A stretch of DNA of 64,000 nucleotides, taken from NCBI GenBank assembly GCA_959019945.1, contig CAUEQD010000005.1:1-64000 (forward strand). The letters run 5' to 3'. Of this stretch, positions 15,941 through 23,763 are shown piece after piece. The notes below the pieces were generated by a model. It saw only the letters and a program-made list of their open reading frames with translations, was not told the DNA's origin and made no database searches. Each line of letters opens with the position of its first letter. Positions within the stretch are counted from its first letter, which is position 1. Both the position numbers and the translations under genes were made by a program. Origin of the DNA: an uncultured Collinsella sp. (lineage in GTDB: Bacteria; Actinomycetota; Coriobacteriia; Coriobacteriales; Coriobacteriaceae).

Positions 15941-17018
15941 CGGCTGTCACCTCCTTCTTGGAAGCAAAGCGGTCCTTGACGCGACCGAAGAACGCCTTGA
16001 GCTGCGGGTTGTTGGTAAAGATCATGACCAGGATCAGCACGATGGCGTAGATGAGCATGCGATAGTCCGAGAACTGACGGAGCAGCTCGGGAAGCACCGT
16101 GAGCAACGCCGCGGCGATGACGGAGCCGCGCATATTGCCCAGACCACCCAGAACCACGAACACCAGGATGAGGATGGACGTGTTGAAGTCGAACTTGGTG
16201 GCGGAGAGCTGCGAGAAGTTACCGCCGAAGAGAGCTCCGGCAGCACCGGCGAGGGCAGCGGAAACCACGAAGGCGATCATGCGGTACTCGGTGACGGAGA
16301 TGCCTACGGACTCGGCTGCAATCTTGTTATCGCGCACGGCCATAATGGCACGGCCGGTACGGCTGCGAACCAGGTTGAGTACAATCACGAGCGCGACCAT
16401 AACCAAGATGGCGCCGGCGAGGAAGGTCGAGTACGTCGACACGCCCGAGGCGCCCTGGGCGCCCTTGATGATGGCGGTGCCGTCCTCGAGCAAGTGCAGG
16501 TCGTCGATCGTGGAGTTGCCCGTGATGTTAAAGATCACGTGCAGGCCGCGAGAGTCGACGCCCACGATAAGGCAAGTGACGATCTCTTTGATGATCTCGC
16601 CAAAGGCCAGCGTCACGATGGCCAGGTAGTCGCCGCTCAGGCGAAGGACCGGGATGCCGATCAAGAAGCCCAGGATGGCTGCGGCGATAGCACCGACCAC
16701 GATGCTGATGATGAGGCGCACCGGATCGGAGGGAACGGCGCTCTCGAGGGCGACCGCGGTGACGATGCCCGTGTAGGCACCGACACTCATAAAGCCCGCG
16801 TGGCCCAGCGACAGGTCGCCCGCGATGCCGACGACGAGGTTAAGCGAGATGGCCATAACGATGTAGGCCGTAATGGGAACCAGCTGACCGGCGATCATGC
16901 GCGGGATCATGTGGTTGGACTGCATAAAGAACACGATGGCAAAGGCCACGATGCACATGGCGTACGTGACAAAGTCGTGACGCGTCTGTTTTTCTTTAAG
17001 GAACTTCATAACGCTCAC
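15930..17018 (-). CDS. livM: Branched-chain amino acid ABC transporter permease LivM
   Basis: A 362-residue membrane permease with about ten hydrophobic helices. The family blocks LSLGHAGFMSVGAYTG (about 70-85), IPVLRLSGDYLAIVTLAFGEI, GRAIMAVRDNKIAAESVG and VFVVLGGLGNMRG are all present. It pairs with LivH to form the channel for branched-chain amino acids. The start shown is a GTG that abuts the livH stop codon; an ATG three codons later (17009) has AGGTGA five bases upstream and is an alternative. The C-terminal tail is cytoplasmic, as expected. Confidence 0.94.
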
Positions 17019-17900
17019 CTACACCTTCTCGGGGACGTACTTGCCCAAGAGGCCGGCAGGCTTGACGAGCAGGACGATGATCAGAACACCAAAAACGATG
17101 GAGTTGGCAAGGCTCGTGGAAATGTAAGCCTGTGCCATCGCCTCGATGATGCCGATGAGAATGCCACCGACAAAGGCGCCGGGGATGGAGCCGATGCCAC
17201 CGAAGACGGCGGCGTCGAAGGCCTTGATGCCAGGCATGGCGCCCGTCGTGGGCTGCAGCACCGGCGAATAGGAGCAAAGGAGCACGCCAGCGATGGCGGC
17301 AAGGGCAGAACCGATGGCGAACGTCATCGAGATGGTGCGGTTGACGTTGATGCCCATGAGCTGAGCGGCAGCCTTGTCCTCGGACACGGCGCGCATGGCC
17401 TTGCCCATCTTGGTCTTACCTGTAAAGAACATCAGGCCGGCCATGATAACCAGGCAGGCGACGATGGTGACGAGCGAGACGGCGCTTACGTTGAACTTGG
17501 CCAAGAACTCCGGCACCGGGAAGGTGACGAGCGAAGTGAAGTTCTTGGGCGTGGCGCCCCACAGAAGCTGCGCGGCGTTCTGCAGGAAGTAGGACACGCC
17601 GATAGCCGTGATCAGAACGGCCAGCGGGCCTGCTTGGCGCAGCGGCTTATAGGCCAGGCCCTCAATGAGAACACCGAGAACCGTGCAGGCCACGCAAGAG
17701 AGAACTACAGATGCCCAGCCCGGGAGGCCGAGATACGACGTGGCGCAGAACGAGACATAGGCACCGACCATGATGACATCGCCGTGAGCGAAGTTCAGCA
17801 TCTTGGCGATACCGTAGACCATGGTGTAGCCCAACGCGATGATGGCGTAGACGCTGCCCATGGACAGGCCGTTGACCAGGTATTGGATAAAGACCGTCAT
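17019..17900 (-). CDS. livH: Branched-chain amino acid ABC transporter permease LivH
   Basis: This 293-residue permease starts MTVFIQYLVNGLSMGSVYAIIALGYTMVYGIAKMLNFAHGD, the standard LivH opening, and keeps GKAMRAVSEDKAAAQLMGINV (the ATPase-docking EAA-like loop) and AAVFGGIGSIPGAFVGG. It partners LivM. The start at 17900 is nine bases after AAGGGGG; an ATG at 17909 abuts that site and a longer frame to 17993 runs through the intercistronic hairpins, so neither is preferred. It is the first permease gene after the binding-protein gene. Confidence 0.95.
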   Translation of the reverse strand: MTVFIQYLVNGLSMGSVYAIIALGYTMVYGIAKMLNFAHGDVIMVGAYVSFCATSYLGLPGWASVVLSCVACTVLGVLIEGLAYKPLRQAGPLAVLITAIGVSYFLQNAAQLLWGATPKNFTSLVTFPVPEFLAKFNVSAVSLVTIVACLVIMAGLMFFTGKTKMGKAMRAVSEDKAAAQLMGINVNRTISMTFAIGSALAAIAGVLLCSYSPVLQPTTGAMPGIKAFDAAVFGGIGSIPGAFVGGILIGIIEAMAQAYISTSLANSIVFGVLIIVLLVKPAGLLGKYVPEKV

Positions 17901-17945
17901 GTTCCACATCCCCCTTTCGAATAGGTTTCCAGTTAATGTATGAAA

Positions 17946-18009
17946 CAGGGACGTTACATCGTCCCTAGATACCAAGCAAGCAGGGAAGGCCAAAACCTCC
18001 CCTGCTTGG
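17946..18009 (-). terminator. Two intercistronic hairpins between livJ and livH
   Basis: Hairpin one at 17972-18009 pairs AGCAGGGGAGG with CCTTCCCTGCT around a short loop; hairpin two at 17946-17966 pairs AGGGACG with CGTCCCT. Neither is followed by a T run. Such hairpins after a binding-protein gene commonly stabilise its mRNA or reduce downstream expression so that binding protein exceeds permease; that role is inferred here. Confidence 0.55.
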
Positions 18010-18039
18010 GATCAAAACCGCTCTATGTAAGGCGGCCAA

Positions 18040-19227
18040 TTAGGCCTGTACGTACTTGCCGTCGGTAATGACGTACGCCGTCGGGTCCTTCTGGACCTGG
18101 CCCTTGTCGTTCCAGGAGAGCTTGCCAGTCAGACCGTCAACGGTAATGTTGCGCATAGCCTCGGGAAGCTTCTCGGCAACCTCGGTCGGGTCGGCGTCGG
18201 CACCCAGGCCGGCTTCCTTGAGGGCCTCGACCACCGCATGCACGCCGTCGTAGGCGTCGGCGGCAAACTGGTCCGGAGTCTCGCCATACTTATCCTTGTA
18301 GGCGTTGACGAAGTCGGCATTCTTCTCGTCATCGGCGGAGAATGGGGTCATGAGCAGCAGACCCTCGGCCAGAGAGGTGTCGAAACCTTCCACGCCCAGG
18401 ATACCGTCCATACCGTCGCAGCCCATCATCTTGACGTCGTAGCCCATGTCCTTGGCGTTCTTGAGCAGGACGGATGCGGGCGTGTAGTAGATCGGTGCAA
18501 AAATCATGGTGGCGCCGGCCTGCTTTGCCTTGGTCAGCTGGTTGGTAAAACTCGTAGCAGAGTCGTCCTTGAAGGTCTCCTCGTCGACAATCTCAAGCTT
18601 AGACTTAGCGGCCTGGGCCTTAAAGGAATCTGCGATGCCCGAAGAATAGGCGTCGCCGGAGTTATAGAACAGCACGAACTTCTCGTTCGCATACTTCTGC
18701 GCCAGGAACTTGGCAGCGTTGACACCCTGGTTGGGGTCGGTGAAGCAAACCTGGAAGACGCAATCCTTGCCCTTGGTAACGTCCTCGGAGGACGCGGACG
18801 GGGTGATCATGAACGTCTCGGGGTCGTTACCACACTCTGCGGCAACGGCAACCGACGCACCCGTGGTGGTCGGGCCGACGAGGGCCTGCATGCCCCAGTC
18901 GAGCAGGGTGTTGAAGGCGTTGACGGCCTTCTCGCCGTCAGCCTGGTCGTCCTCGGCCTTGCTGACAAGCGGCAGCTCCTTGGTCGAGAAATCCTTGCAG
19001 CCAAGCTCGACAGCCTGGGTAACGGACTTGCCGTAGGACGCGTTGGCGCCGGTCAGCGGGCCGATGGTGCCGATCTTAAACGAAGCGTCGCCCGAAGCGG
19101 AACCACTGTCGCCGCCGTTGGAGGAGCAGCCAGCTAGAATGGACATCGCCCCCAGACCTGCTGCGCTCGCGATAACGCTCCTGCGATTCATAACAGGGTT
19201 CAATGACTTACCGGTGAGGCTCGACAT
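18040..19227 (-). CDS. livJ: Branched-chain amino acid-binding lipoprotein (LivJ/LivK type), copy 1
   Basis: Extracellular substrate-binding component of the Liv transporter, 395 residues. The N terminus has RRSVIASAAGLGAMSILAGC, a hydrophobic segment ending in a lipobox (LAGC, Cys34), with a twin-arginine pair before it. The mature part follows the periplasmic-binding type I fold: FKIGTIGPLTGANASYG, GMQALVGPTTTGASVA, ITPSASSEDVTKG and FAADAYDGVHAVVEAL. It is closely similar to the protein encoded next upstream. AGGAGAG precedes the ATG. It lies directly upstream of livH and has a duplicated 71-base segment over its promoter. Confidence 0.94.
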   Translation of the reverse strand: MSSLTGKSLNPVMNRRSVIASAAGLGAMSILAGCSSNGGDSGSASGDASFKIGTIGPLTGANASYGKSVTQAVELGCKDFSTKELPLVSKAEDDQADGEKAVNAFNTLLDWGMQALVGPTTTGASVAVAAECGNDPETFMITPSASSEDVTKGKDCVFQVCFTDPNQGVNAAKFLAQKYANEKFVLFYNSGDAYSSGIADSFKAQAAKSKLEIVDEETFKDDSATSFTNQLTKAKQAGATMIFAPIYYTPASVLLKNAKDMGYDVKMMGCDGMDGILGVEGFDTSLAEGLLLMTPFSADDEKNADFVNAYKDKYGETPDQFAADAYDGVHAVVEALKEAGLGADADPTEVAEKLPEAMRNITVDGLTGKLSWNDKGQVQKDPTAYVITDGKYVQA

Positions 19228-19277
19228 GCGGCTCTCCTCTCAAATCTCGTCGGGTTTCGGTTGCCCGACAGGCCATC

Positions 19278-19419
19278 CTTCGCCGTGTTCGGCGTTCGCA
19301 AAATAGTAGACGCTTTAGTTAAGGAAAGTGGCGATTATTTCAACTTTTCTTCGCCGTGTTCGGCGTTCGCAAAATAGTAGACGCTTTAGTTAAGGAAAGT
19401 GGCGATTATTTCAACTTTT
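19278..19419 (-). repeat. Perfect 71-bp tandem duplication upstream of livJ
   Basis: Positions 19278-19348 and 19349-19419 are identical. On the minus strand each unit contains TTGAAA, about 16 bases, then TAACTA, a plausible promoter, followed by a CGCCG/CGGCG hairpin. The livJ gene thus appears to have two copies of the same promoter and leader hairpin. The 342-base gap from 19228 to 19569 otherwise holds an AT-rich segment (19420-19520) and no gene. Confidence 0.9.
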
Positions 19420-19569
19420 CTTTGGATTTGTTCATTTATCCATAATTCTGCGTATTTCTATTACTTTATGCAGTATTGCCACTTTATTATGTAAAAGTAA
19501 TGTTTCCATTCTGTTACAGGCGTCCCTGCCCTGAATAAAACAGCCTCACCGGTCGTGCTTTATGCGCAC

Positions 19570-20736
19570 TTAGGCGGCGATGTACTTGCCGTCCTGAATC
19601 ACATAGGCCGTAGCGGGCTTCTCGACTTGGCCTTCGTCGTTCCACGTGAGCTCGCCCGTCAGGCCCTCGATCTTGATCTTGCGCATGGCCTTGGCAAGGT
19701 CGCCGGCAATGTCGGCACCGTCGGCCGTAAGGTCGATGCCCGCTTTATCGATAGCCTCGACGATTGCGTGGACGCAATCGTAGGCGTCGGCGGCAAACTG
19801 GTTAGGCGTCTCGTCGTAGGCATCCTTATAGGCCTTGACGAAGTCGGCATTCTTCTCGTCGTCAGCCGAAAACGGGGTCATGAGCAGTACCCCCTCGGCA
19901 AGAGAGGTATCGAAGCCCTCGACAGAGAGCAGGCCGTCCATGCCGTCGGTACCCATGAGCGTCATATCGTAGCCCATGTCCTTGGCGTTCTTGAGCAGGA
20001 CGGACGCCGGCGTGTAGTAGATCGGCGCAAAGATGAGCGTGGCGCCGGCCTCCTTGGCCTTGGTGAGCTGGTTGGTAAAGCTCGTGGAGGAGTCGTCCTT
20101 AAAGGTCTCGGTATCGACGATATCGAGCTTGGACGCCTTGGCCTGCTCGGCAAAAGCGTCGGCAACGCCCGAGCTATACGTATCGCCGGAGTTGTAGAAC
20201 AGGGCGATCTTGGCATCCGCGTACTTCTCGGCCAAGAACTTCGCGGCGCTGGCGCCCATGGTGGGATCGGTGAAGCAAACCTGAAAGACCATGGTCTTGT
20301 CCTTGGTGACGTCGAGCGACGAGGCCGAAGGCGTGACCATGAGCATATCGCCGGCGATCTCGCCCGAGACGGCGACGGCGGCACCAGTCGTGACGGGGCC
20401 GACGAGAGCCTGCATGCCCCAGTCGCACAGGGTATTGAAGGCGTTGATGGCCTTTTCGCCGTCGGCGACGTCGTCCTCGGACTTAAGCGAGAATTTGAGG
20501 TCCTTGGTCGAGAAATCCTTGGCGGCGAGCTTGGCACCCTTCTCGGCCGAAACGCCATAGGTTGCCGCGGCGCCGGTCAGAGGGCCGATGACACCGATCT
20601 TGAAGGTCTTGCCGTCATCGGCGGAGCCGCCGTCCGAGCCACCCGACGAGCAACCAGCGAGTGCGGCGGTGCTGCCGAGTGCCACGGCGCCGGCGAGAAA
20701 GTTCCTACGGCTGAGCGTGCTGTTGATGTTGAGCAT
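19570..20736 (-). CDS. livJ: Branched-chain amino acid-binding lipoprotein (LivJ/LivK type), copy 2
   Basis: A second binding protein of 388 residues, strongly similar to copy 1 throughout (for example TSFTNQLTKAK.AGATMIFAPIYYTPASVLLKNAKDMGYD-type blocks are shared). The signal SRRNFLAGAVALGSTAALAGC is a good twin-arginine motif leading into a lipobox, so this is probably a Tat-exported lipoprotein. AAGGGGGG precedes the ATG at 20736; the longer frame to 20802 is not supported. It has its own upstream region and is separated from copy 1 by 342 bases, so the two may be regulated differently and bind different amino acids while sharing the LivHMGF channel. Confidence 0.93.
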   Translation of the reverse strand: MLNINSTLSRRNFLAGAVALGSTAALAGCSSGGSDGGSADDGKTFKIGVIGPLTGAAATYGVSAEKGAKLAAKDFSTKDLKFSLKSEDDVADGEKAINAFNTLCDWGMQALVGPVTTGAAVAVSGEIAGDMLMVTPSASSLDVTKDKTMVFQVCFTDPTMGASAAKFLAEKYADAKIALFYNSGDTYSSGVADAFAEQAKASKLDIVDTETFKDDSSTSFTNQLTKAKEAGATLIFAPIYYTPASVLLKNAKDMGYDMTLMGTDGMDGLLSVEGFDTSLAEGVLLMTPFSADDEKNADFVKAYKDAYDETPNQFAADAYDCVHAIVEAIDKAGIDLTADGADIAGDLAKAMRKIKIEGLTGELTWNDEGQVEKPATAYVIQDGKYIAA

Positions 20737-20986
20737 GGTGTCCCCCCTTTCGCTGGCCGCGATGCGGCCGTCTTGCGGTACAGGGCAAACCTTATGGTGC
20801 AAACGTTGACAGTTTGTTACGGAGTTCCGTTTGTAGCGAGCATGTTTCCAATGTTTCCGCAGCGTTTCGGGGGTGCCGTTTTGTGCGACTCCTGTTGCCT
20901 GGCGAGCACGCGCCCTCGGTTCACGCTAGAATGCATTCAACCTTTAAGCGGTTAATCCATCCATAAGATGCACGAAGGAGCTATCT

Positions 20987-22330
20987 ATGAGCGAACCCCT
21001 GCGCACCGTGAACGTCGGTCTGATCGGTCTGGGAACCGTCGGCGGCGGCGTGGCCCGTCTAATCAAGAGCCACCACGATGGGTACCTGGCAGCCTACGGC
21101 ATCGACCTTAAGCTGACCCGCGCCTGCGCGCTTGCTTGGGAGCAGGCCGAGGCAGCAGGCATTGAGCGCGAGGCCTTTACGAGTGACTGGCACGATGTCG
21201 CAACCGACCCCGCCGTCGACATCGTCGTCGAGCTGATCGGCGGCGAGCATCCCGCAACCGAGATCTTCACCACTGCCTTTGAGCACGGCAAGCACGTCGT
21301 CTCTGCCAACAAGGCCCTGCTGGGCCGTCACGTCGAGACGCTTGCCGAGAAGGCGCGCGCGTGCGGCGTGCAGATTAAGTGCGAGGCCAGCTGCGGCGGT
21401 GGCATCCCCATCGTGAGCACGCTCGAGCACGACCTGGTGGGCAACAAGATCCTGACCATCGCCGGCATACTCAACGGAACCACCAACTATATCCTGTCGC
21501 GCATGGACGCCGAGGGCGCCGATTACGCCGACGTCCTTGCCGACGCGCAGGCCAAGGGCTATGCCGAGGCCGATCCATCCGCCGACGTCGACGGCTTCGA
21601 CGCCGCCAGCAAGACGGCGATCCTCGCCTCCATCGGCTTTGGCACCCGCGTGACCACCGACGATGTGTACCAGCAGGGTATCCGCACCATCGGTGCCGAG
21701 GACATCGCCCAGGCCCGCGAGCTCGGCTACACCATTAAGCTGCTGGGCATCGCCCGTAACACCGACGCCGGCGTCGACGTCCGCGTGCACCCCACGCTGA
21801 TCCCCGCCGACCACATGCTTGCCAAGGTCAACGGCGCCATGAACGCCGTCTACGTGGTGGGTGACGCCGTGGGCGAGACCATGTTCTATGGTGCTGGCGC
21901 AGGCTCCTTCCCCACCGCGAGCGCCGTCGTGGGCGATATCCTGTCGCTCTCCGAGCAGATCAGCCGCGGCGTGGCTCCGTTGCCCGAGATTGAGCCCTAT
22001 GGTCACAACCTCGCCTTTAAGCCCATGGACGAGCTCCAGACCAAGTACTATGTGCGCCTGAAGGTTGCCGACCGCGTGGGCGCCCTGTCCGAGACGGTCG
22101 ACATCTTTGCCAAGCACAACATCTCGATCTCGCTCATCAACCAGGTCGAGGACGGCAAGTCGGGCGTCAGCGATGCCTGCTCGGTCATCTTCCTGACGCA
22201 CCGCGCGCTCGAAAAGGACGTCCAAGCTGCCGCCGCCGAGCTTGCCAGCGTCGACTGCGTGGCCGAGGTCGCCAACGTCCTGCGCATCGAGGACGTCGAG
22301 GCTTGGACCGAAGGCGTCATGGCCAACTAA
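20987..22330 (+). CDS. hom: Homoserine dehydrogenase
   Basis: This 447-residue enzyme reduces aspartate semialdehyde to homoserine, the branch point to threonine, methionine and isoleucine. It has the NAD(P)-binding GLIGLGTVGGGVARL (about 11-25), VVELIGGEHPA, HVVSANKALL, GILNGTTNYIL, the signature AEADPSADVDGFDAASK and a C-terminal ACT domain (RLKVADRVGALSETVDIFAKHNISI) that gives feedback control by threonine in this long form. The AAGGAG site sits eight bases before the ATG. TAGAAT at 20927-20932 is a possible -10 box. It is transcribed alone and followed by a terminator. Confidence 0.96.
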   Translation: MSEPLRTVNVGLIGLGTVGGGVARLIKSHHDGYLAAYGIDLKLTRACALAWEQAEAAGIEREAFTSDWHDVATDPAVDIVVELIGGEHPATEIFTTAFEHGKHVVSANKALLGRHVETLAEKARACGVQIKCEASCGGGIPIVSTLEHDLVGNKILTIAGILNGTTNYILSRMDAEGADYADVLADAQAKGYAEADPSADVDGFDAASKTAILASIGFGTRVTTDDVYQQGIRTIGAEDIAQARELGYTIKLLGIARNTDAGVDVRVHPTLIPADHMLAKVNGAMNAVYVVGDAVGETMFYGAGAGSFPTASAVVGDILSLSEQISRGVAPLPEIEPYGHNLAFKPMDELQTKYYVRLKVADRVGALSETVDIFAKHNISISLINQVEDGKSGVSDACSVIFLTHRALEKDVQAAAAELASVDCVAEVANVLRIEDVEAWTEGVMAN

Positions 22331-22361
22331 CCCAACGCTCGCCTAGCAATACGCGCCTTGA

Positions 22362-22395
22362 GGGCTCCCGTCCGATGTGGGACGGGAGCCCTTTT
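22362..22395 (+). terminator. Terminator of hom
   Basis: GGGCTCCCGTCC, a five-base loop, GGGACGGGAGCCC and TTTT, 32 bases after the hom stop. Confidence 0.9.
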
Positions 22396-22544
22396 GTCAC
22401 CCGCCCTAAGCACAACGGCAGAGCATATTTGCGCGAGCCGCTCATCGGTAACGCGGGCTACCGTTCACCGATATGCAAACGCGACCGATTCCGGCTACCG
22501 CTACGCTGTGCTGCGAATGTCCGCCCGCGATGAGAGGAAGCACC

Positions 22545-23294
22545 ATGTTGCTCGAGGGCAAGAAAGCAATCATCACCGGAGGCACGCGCGGTATCGGCTA
22601 TGCCATCGCCTGCCGTTTTATCGAGGAAGGCACTGCCGTCACTGTCTTTGGCTCGCGCCAGGAGACTGCCGACGCGGCCGTTGAGAAGCTGGCAGTCGCC
22701 TATCCCGACGCCAAGGTCTGGGGCCGCTCCTGCGACATCACCTCGCTCGAAGCCGTGACCGAGGCCTTTACCCAGGCTGCCGCCGACATGGGCGGCTTGG
22801 ACACGGTCGTCAACAATGCCGGCATCTCCCAGCGCTCGCCGCTCCTTAACTATACGGCCGAGGAGTTCGCAAAGGTCATGGACCTCAACGTCGTCGCCGT
22901 CTTTAACGGTCACCAAGCTGCCGCCAAGATCATGACCGAGGCCGGCCACGGCGGCACCATCACTACCACAAGCTCGATGGTCGCCAAGTACGGCCAGCCC
23001 TCCGGCGTCGGTTACCCCACGTCCAAGTTTGCCGTCAACGGCATGGTCCAGTCGCTCTCGCGCGAGCTCGCCCCCATGGGCATCCGCGTCAACGCCGTTG
23101 CCCCTGGCGTGACTAAGACCGACATGGTCGCCAACCTACCCGAAGAGGTCATCAAGCCCATCGTCGCCACTATTCCGCTCGGCCGCATGGGCGAGCCCGA
23201 GGATGTCGCCAACGCCTTCGTTTTTCTAGCGAGCGACATGGCCTCCTATGTCACGGGCGCCGTGCTCCCCGTCGACGGAGCCGCCCGCTCCTAA
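22545..23294 (+). CDS. Short-chain dehydrogenase/reductase
   Basis: The 249-residue protein has the classical SDR series: TGGTRGIG nucleotide site (about 12-19), NNAG (about 87-90), a Ser in TTTSSM and the catalytic YPTSK, then the GIRVNAVAPG and LPVDGA ends. It resembles FabG and related sugar-alcohol or ketone reductases. The charge pattern after the first glycine motif (GSRQETADAA) allows NADP, which I cannot decide. In Collinsella-type gut bacteria SDRs include bile-acid hydroxysteroid dehydrogenases, but this sequence does not show anything specific to that. GAGAGGAAG precedes the ATG at 22545. It is transcribed alone, ending in a hairpin. Confidence 0.88.
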   Translation: MLLEGKKAIITGGTRGIGYAIACRFIEEGTAVTVFGSRQETADAAVEKLAVAYPDAKVWGRSCDITSLEAVTEAFTQAAADMGGLDTVVNNAGISQRSPLLNYTAEEFAKVMDLNVVAVFNGHQAAAKIMTEAGHGGTITTTSSMVAKYGQPSGVGYPTSKFAVNGMVQSLSRELAPMGIRVNAVAPGVTKTDMVANLPEEVIKPIVATIPLGRMGEPEDVANAFVFLASDMASYVTGAVLPVDGAARS

Positions 23295-23335
23295 AGGTCG
23301 CAAGCCACGACTTCGAACCTCAACGAGGCCCAACG

Positions 23336-23381
23336 CAAAAGGCGCGCTGCCTGCATCAACCGCAGGCGGCGCGCCTTGTTC
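23336..23381 (+). terminator. Hairpin after the SDR gene
   Basis: AAGGCGCGC.GCCTGC and GCAGGC.GCGCGCCTT form a long stem with a seven-base loop, about 42 bases after the SDR stop, followed by GTTCTGCTT. It is likely the terminator, and it directly precedes the palindrome array. Confidence 0.6.
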
Positions 23382-23390
23382 TGCTTGTAA

Positions 23391-23750
23391 GGGAAACTGC
23401 GTCCCGGCATTTCAGCCCAAAACGGGACGCAGTTTCCCTCAGGGCCTTCTTTCGGAAACTATGTCCCATTCTGGGCGCGGATTCTGGGGCGCGCTTTCCG
23501 CAACGAGCCTCTCGCGGAAACTTGTATCCCACTCTGGGCGACCATTCCGGGACACGGTTTCCCCAAGGCCTTTGTTTAGGAAAGCGCGTCCCATTTTGAA
23601 CCTTCAGACTGGGACGCGCTTTCCGGCAGGGGTCCAAAGCGGAAACTGCATCCCGCCCTGAGCGTCCATTCTGGGATGTGGTTTCCCGATGGGGGCCGAT
23701 GCGGAAACTGCATCCCGTTTCGGGTCTTTAAAGCGGTCCCCGGCTTCCCC
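23391..23750. repeat. Array of six palindromes with 62-bp period
   Basis: Six 48-base inverted repeats start at 23391, 23453, 23515, 23578, 23640 and 23702, so the period is 62 or 63 bases with 14-base spacers. Unit 1 has perfect 15-base arms (GGGAAACTGCGTCCC and complement). The others keep GGAAA(C)...TCCC / GGGA...TTTCC arms with compensating changes, for example unit 4 GGAAAGCGCGTCCC with GGGACGCGCTTTCC. Unit 6 is degenerate. Loops are about 18 bases and vary. Open frames across it on both strands are by-products. It sits between convergent genes. It resembles a REP/BIME cluster, not a CRISPR array. Confidence 0.9.
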
Positions 23751-23763
23751 GAGAGAGTATCGA

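Noticed and set aside
22545..23294. 7-beta-hydroxysteroid dehydrogenase
   Set aside because: The SDR shows only general FabG-like motifs; nothing specific to the bile-acid enzymes of Collinsella could be recognised.
23248..23661. Open frames through the palindrome array
   Set aside because: The palindromic repeats give open frames on both strands; no ribosome-binding site and no family similarity.
23391..23750. CRISPR array
   Set aside because: The repeats are palindromes with diverged arms and 14-bp spacers that are too short. No cas gene lies nearby.
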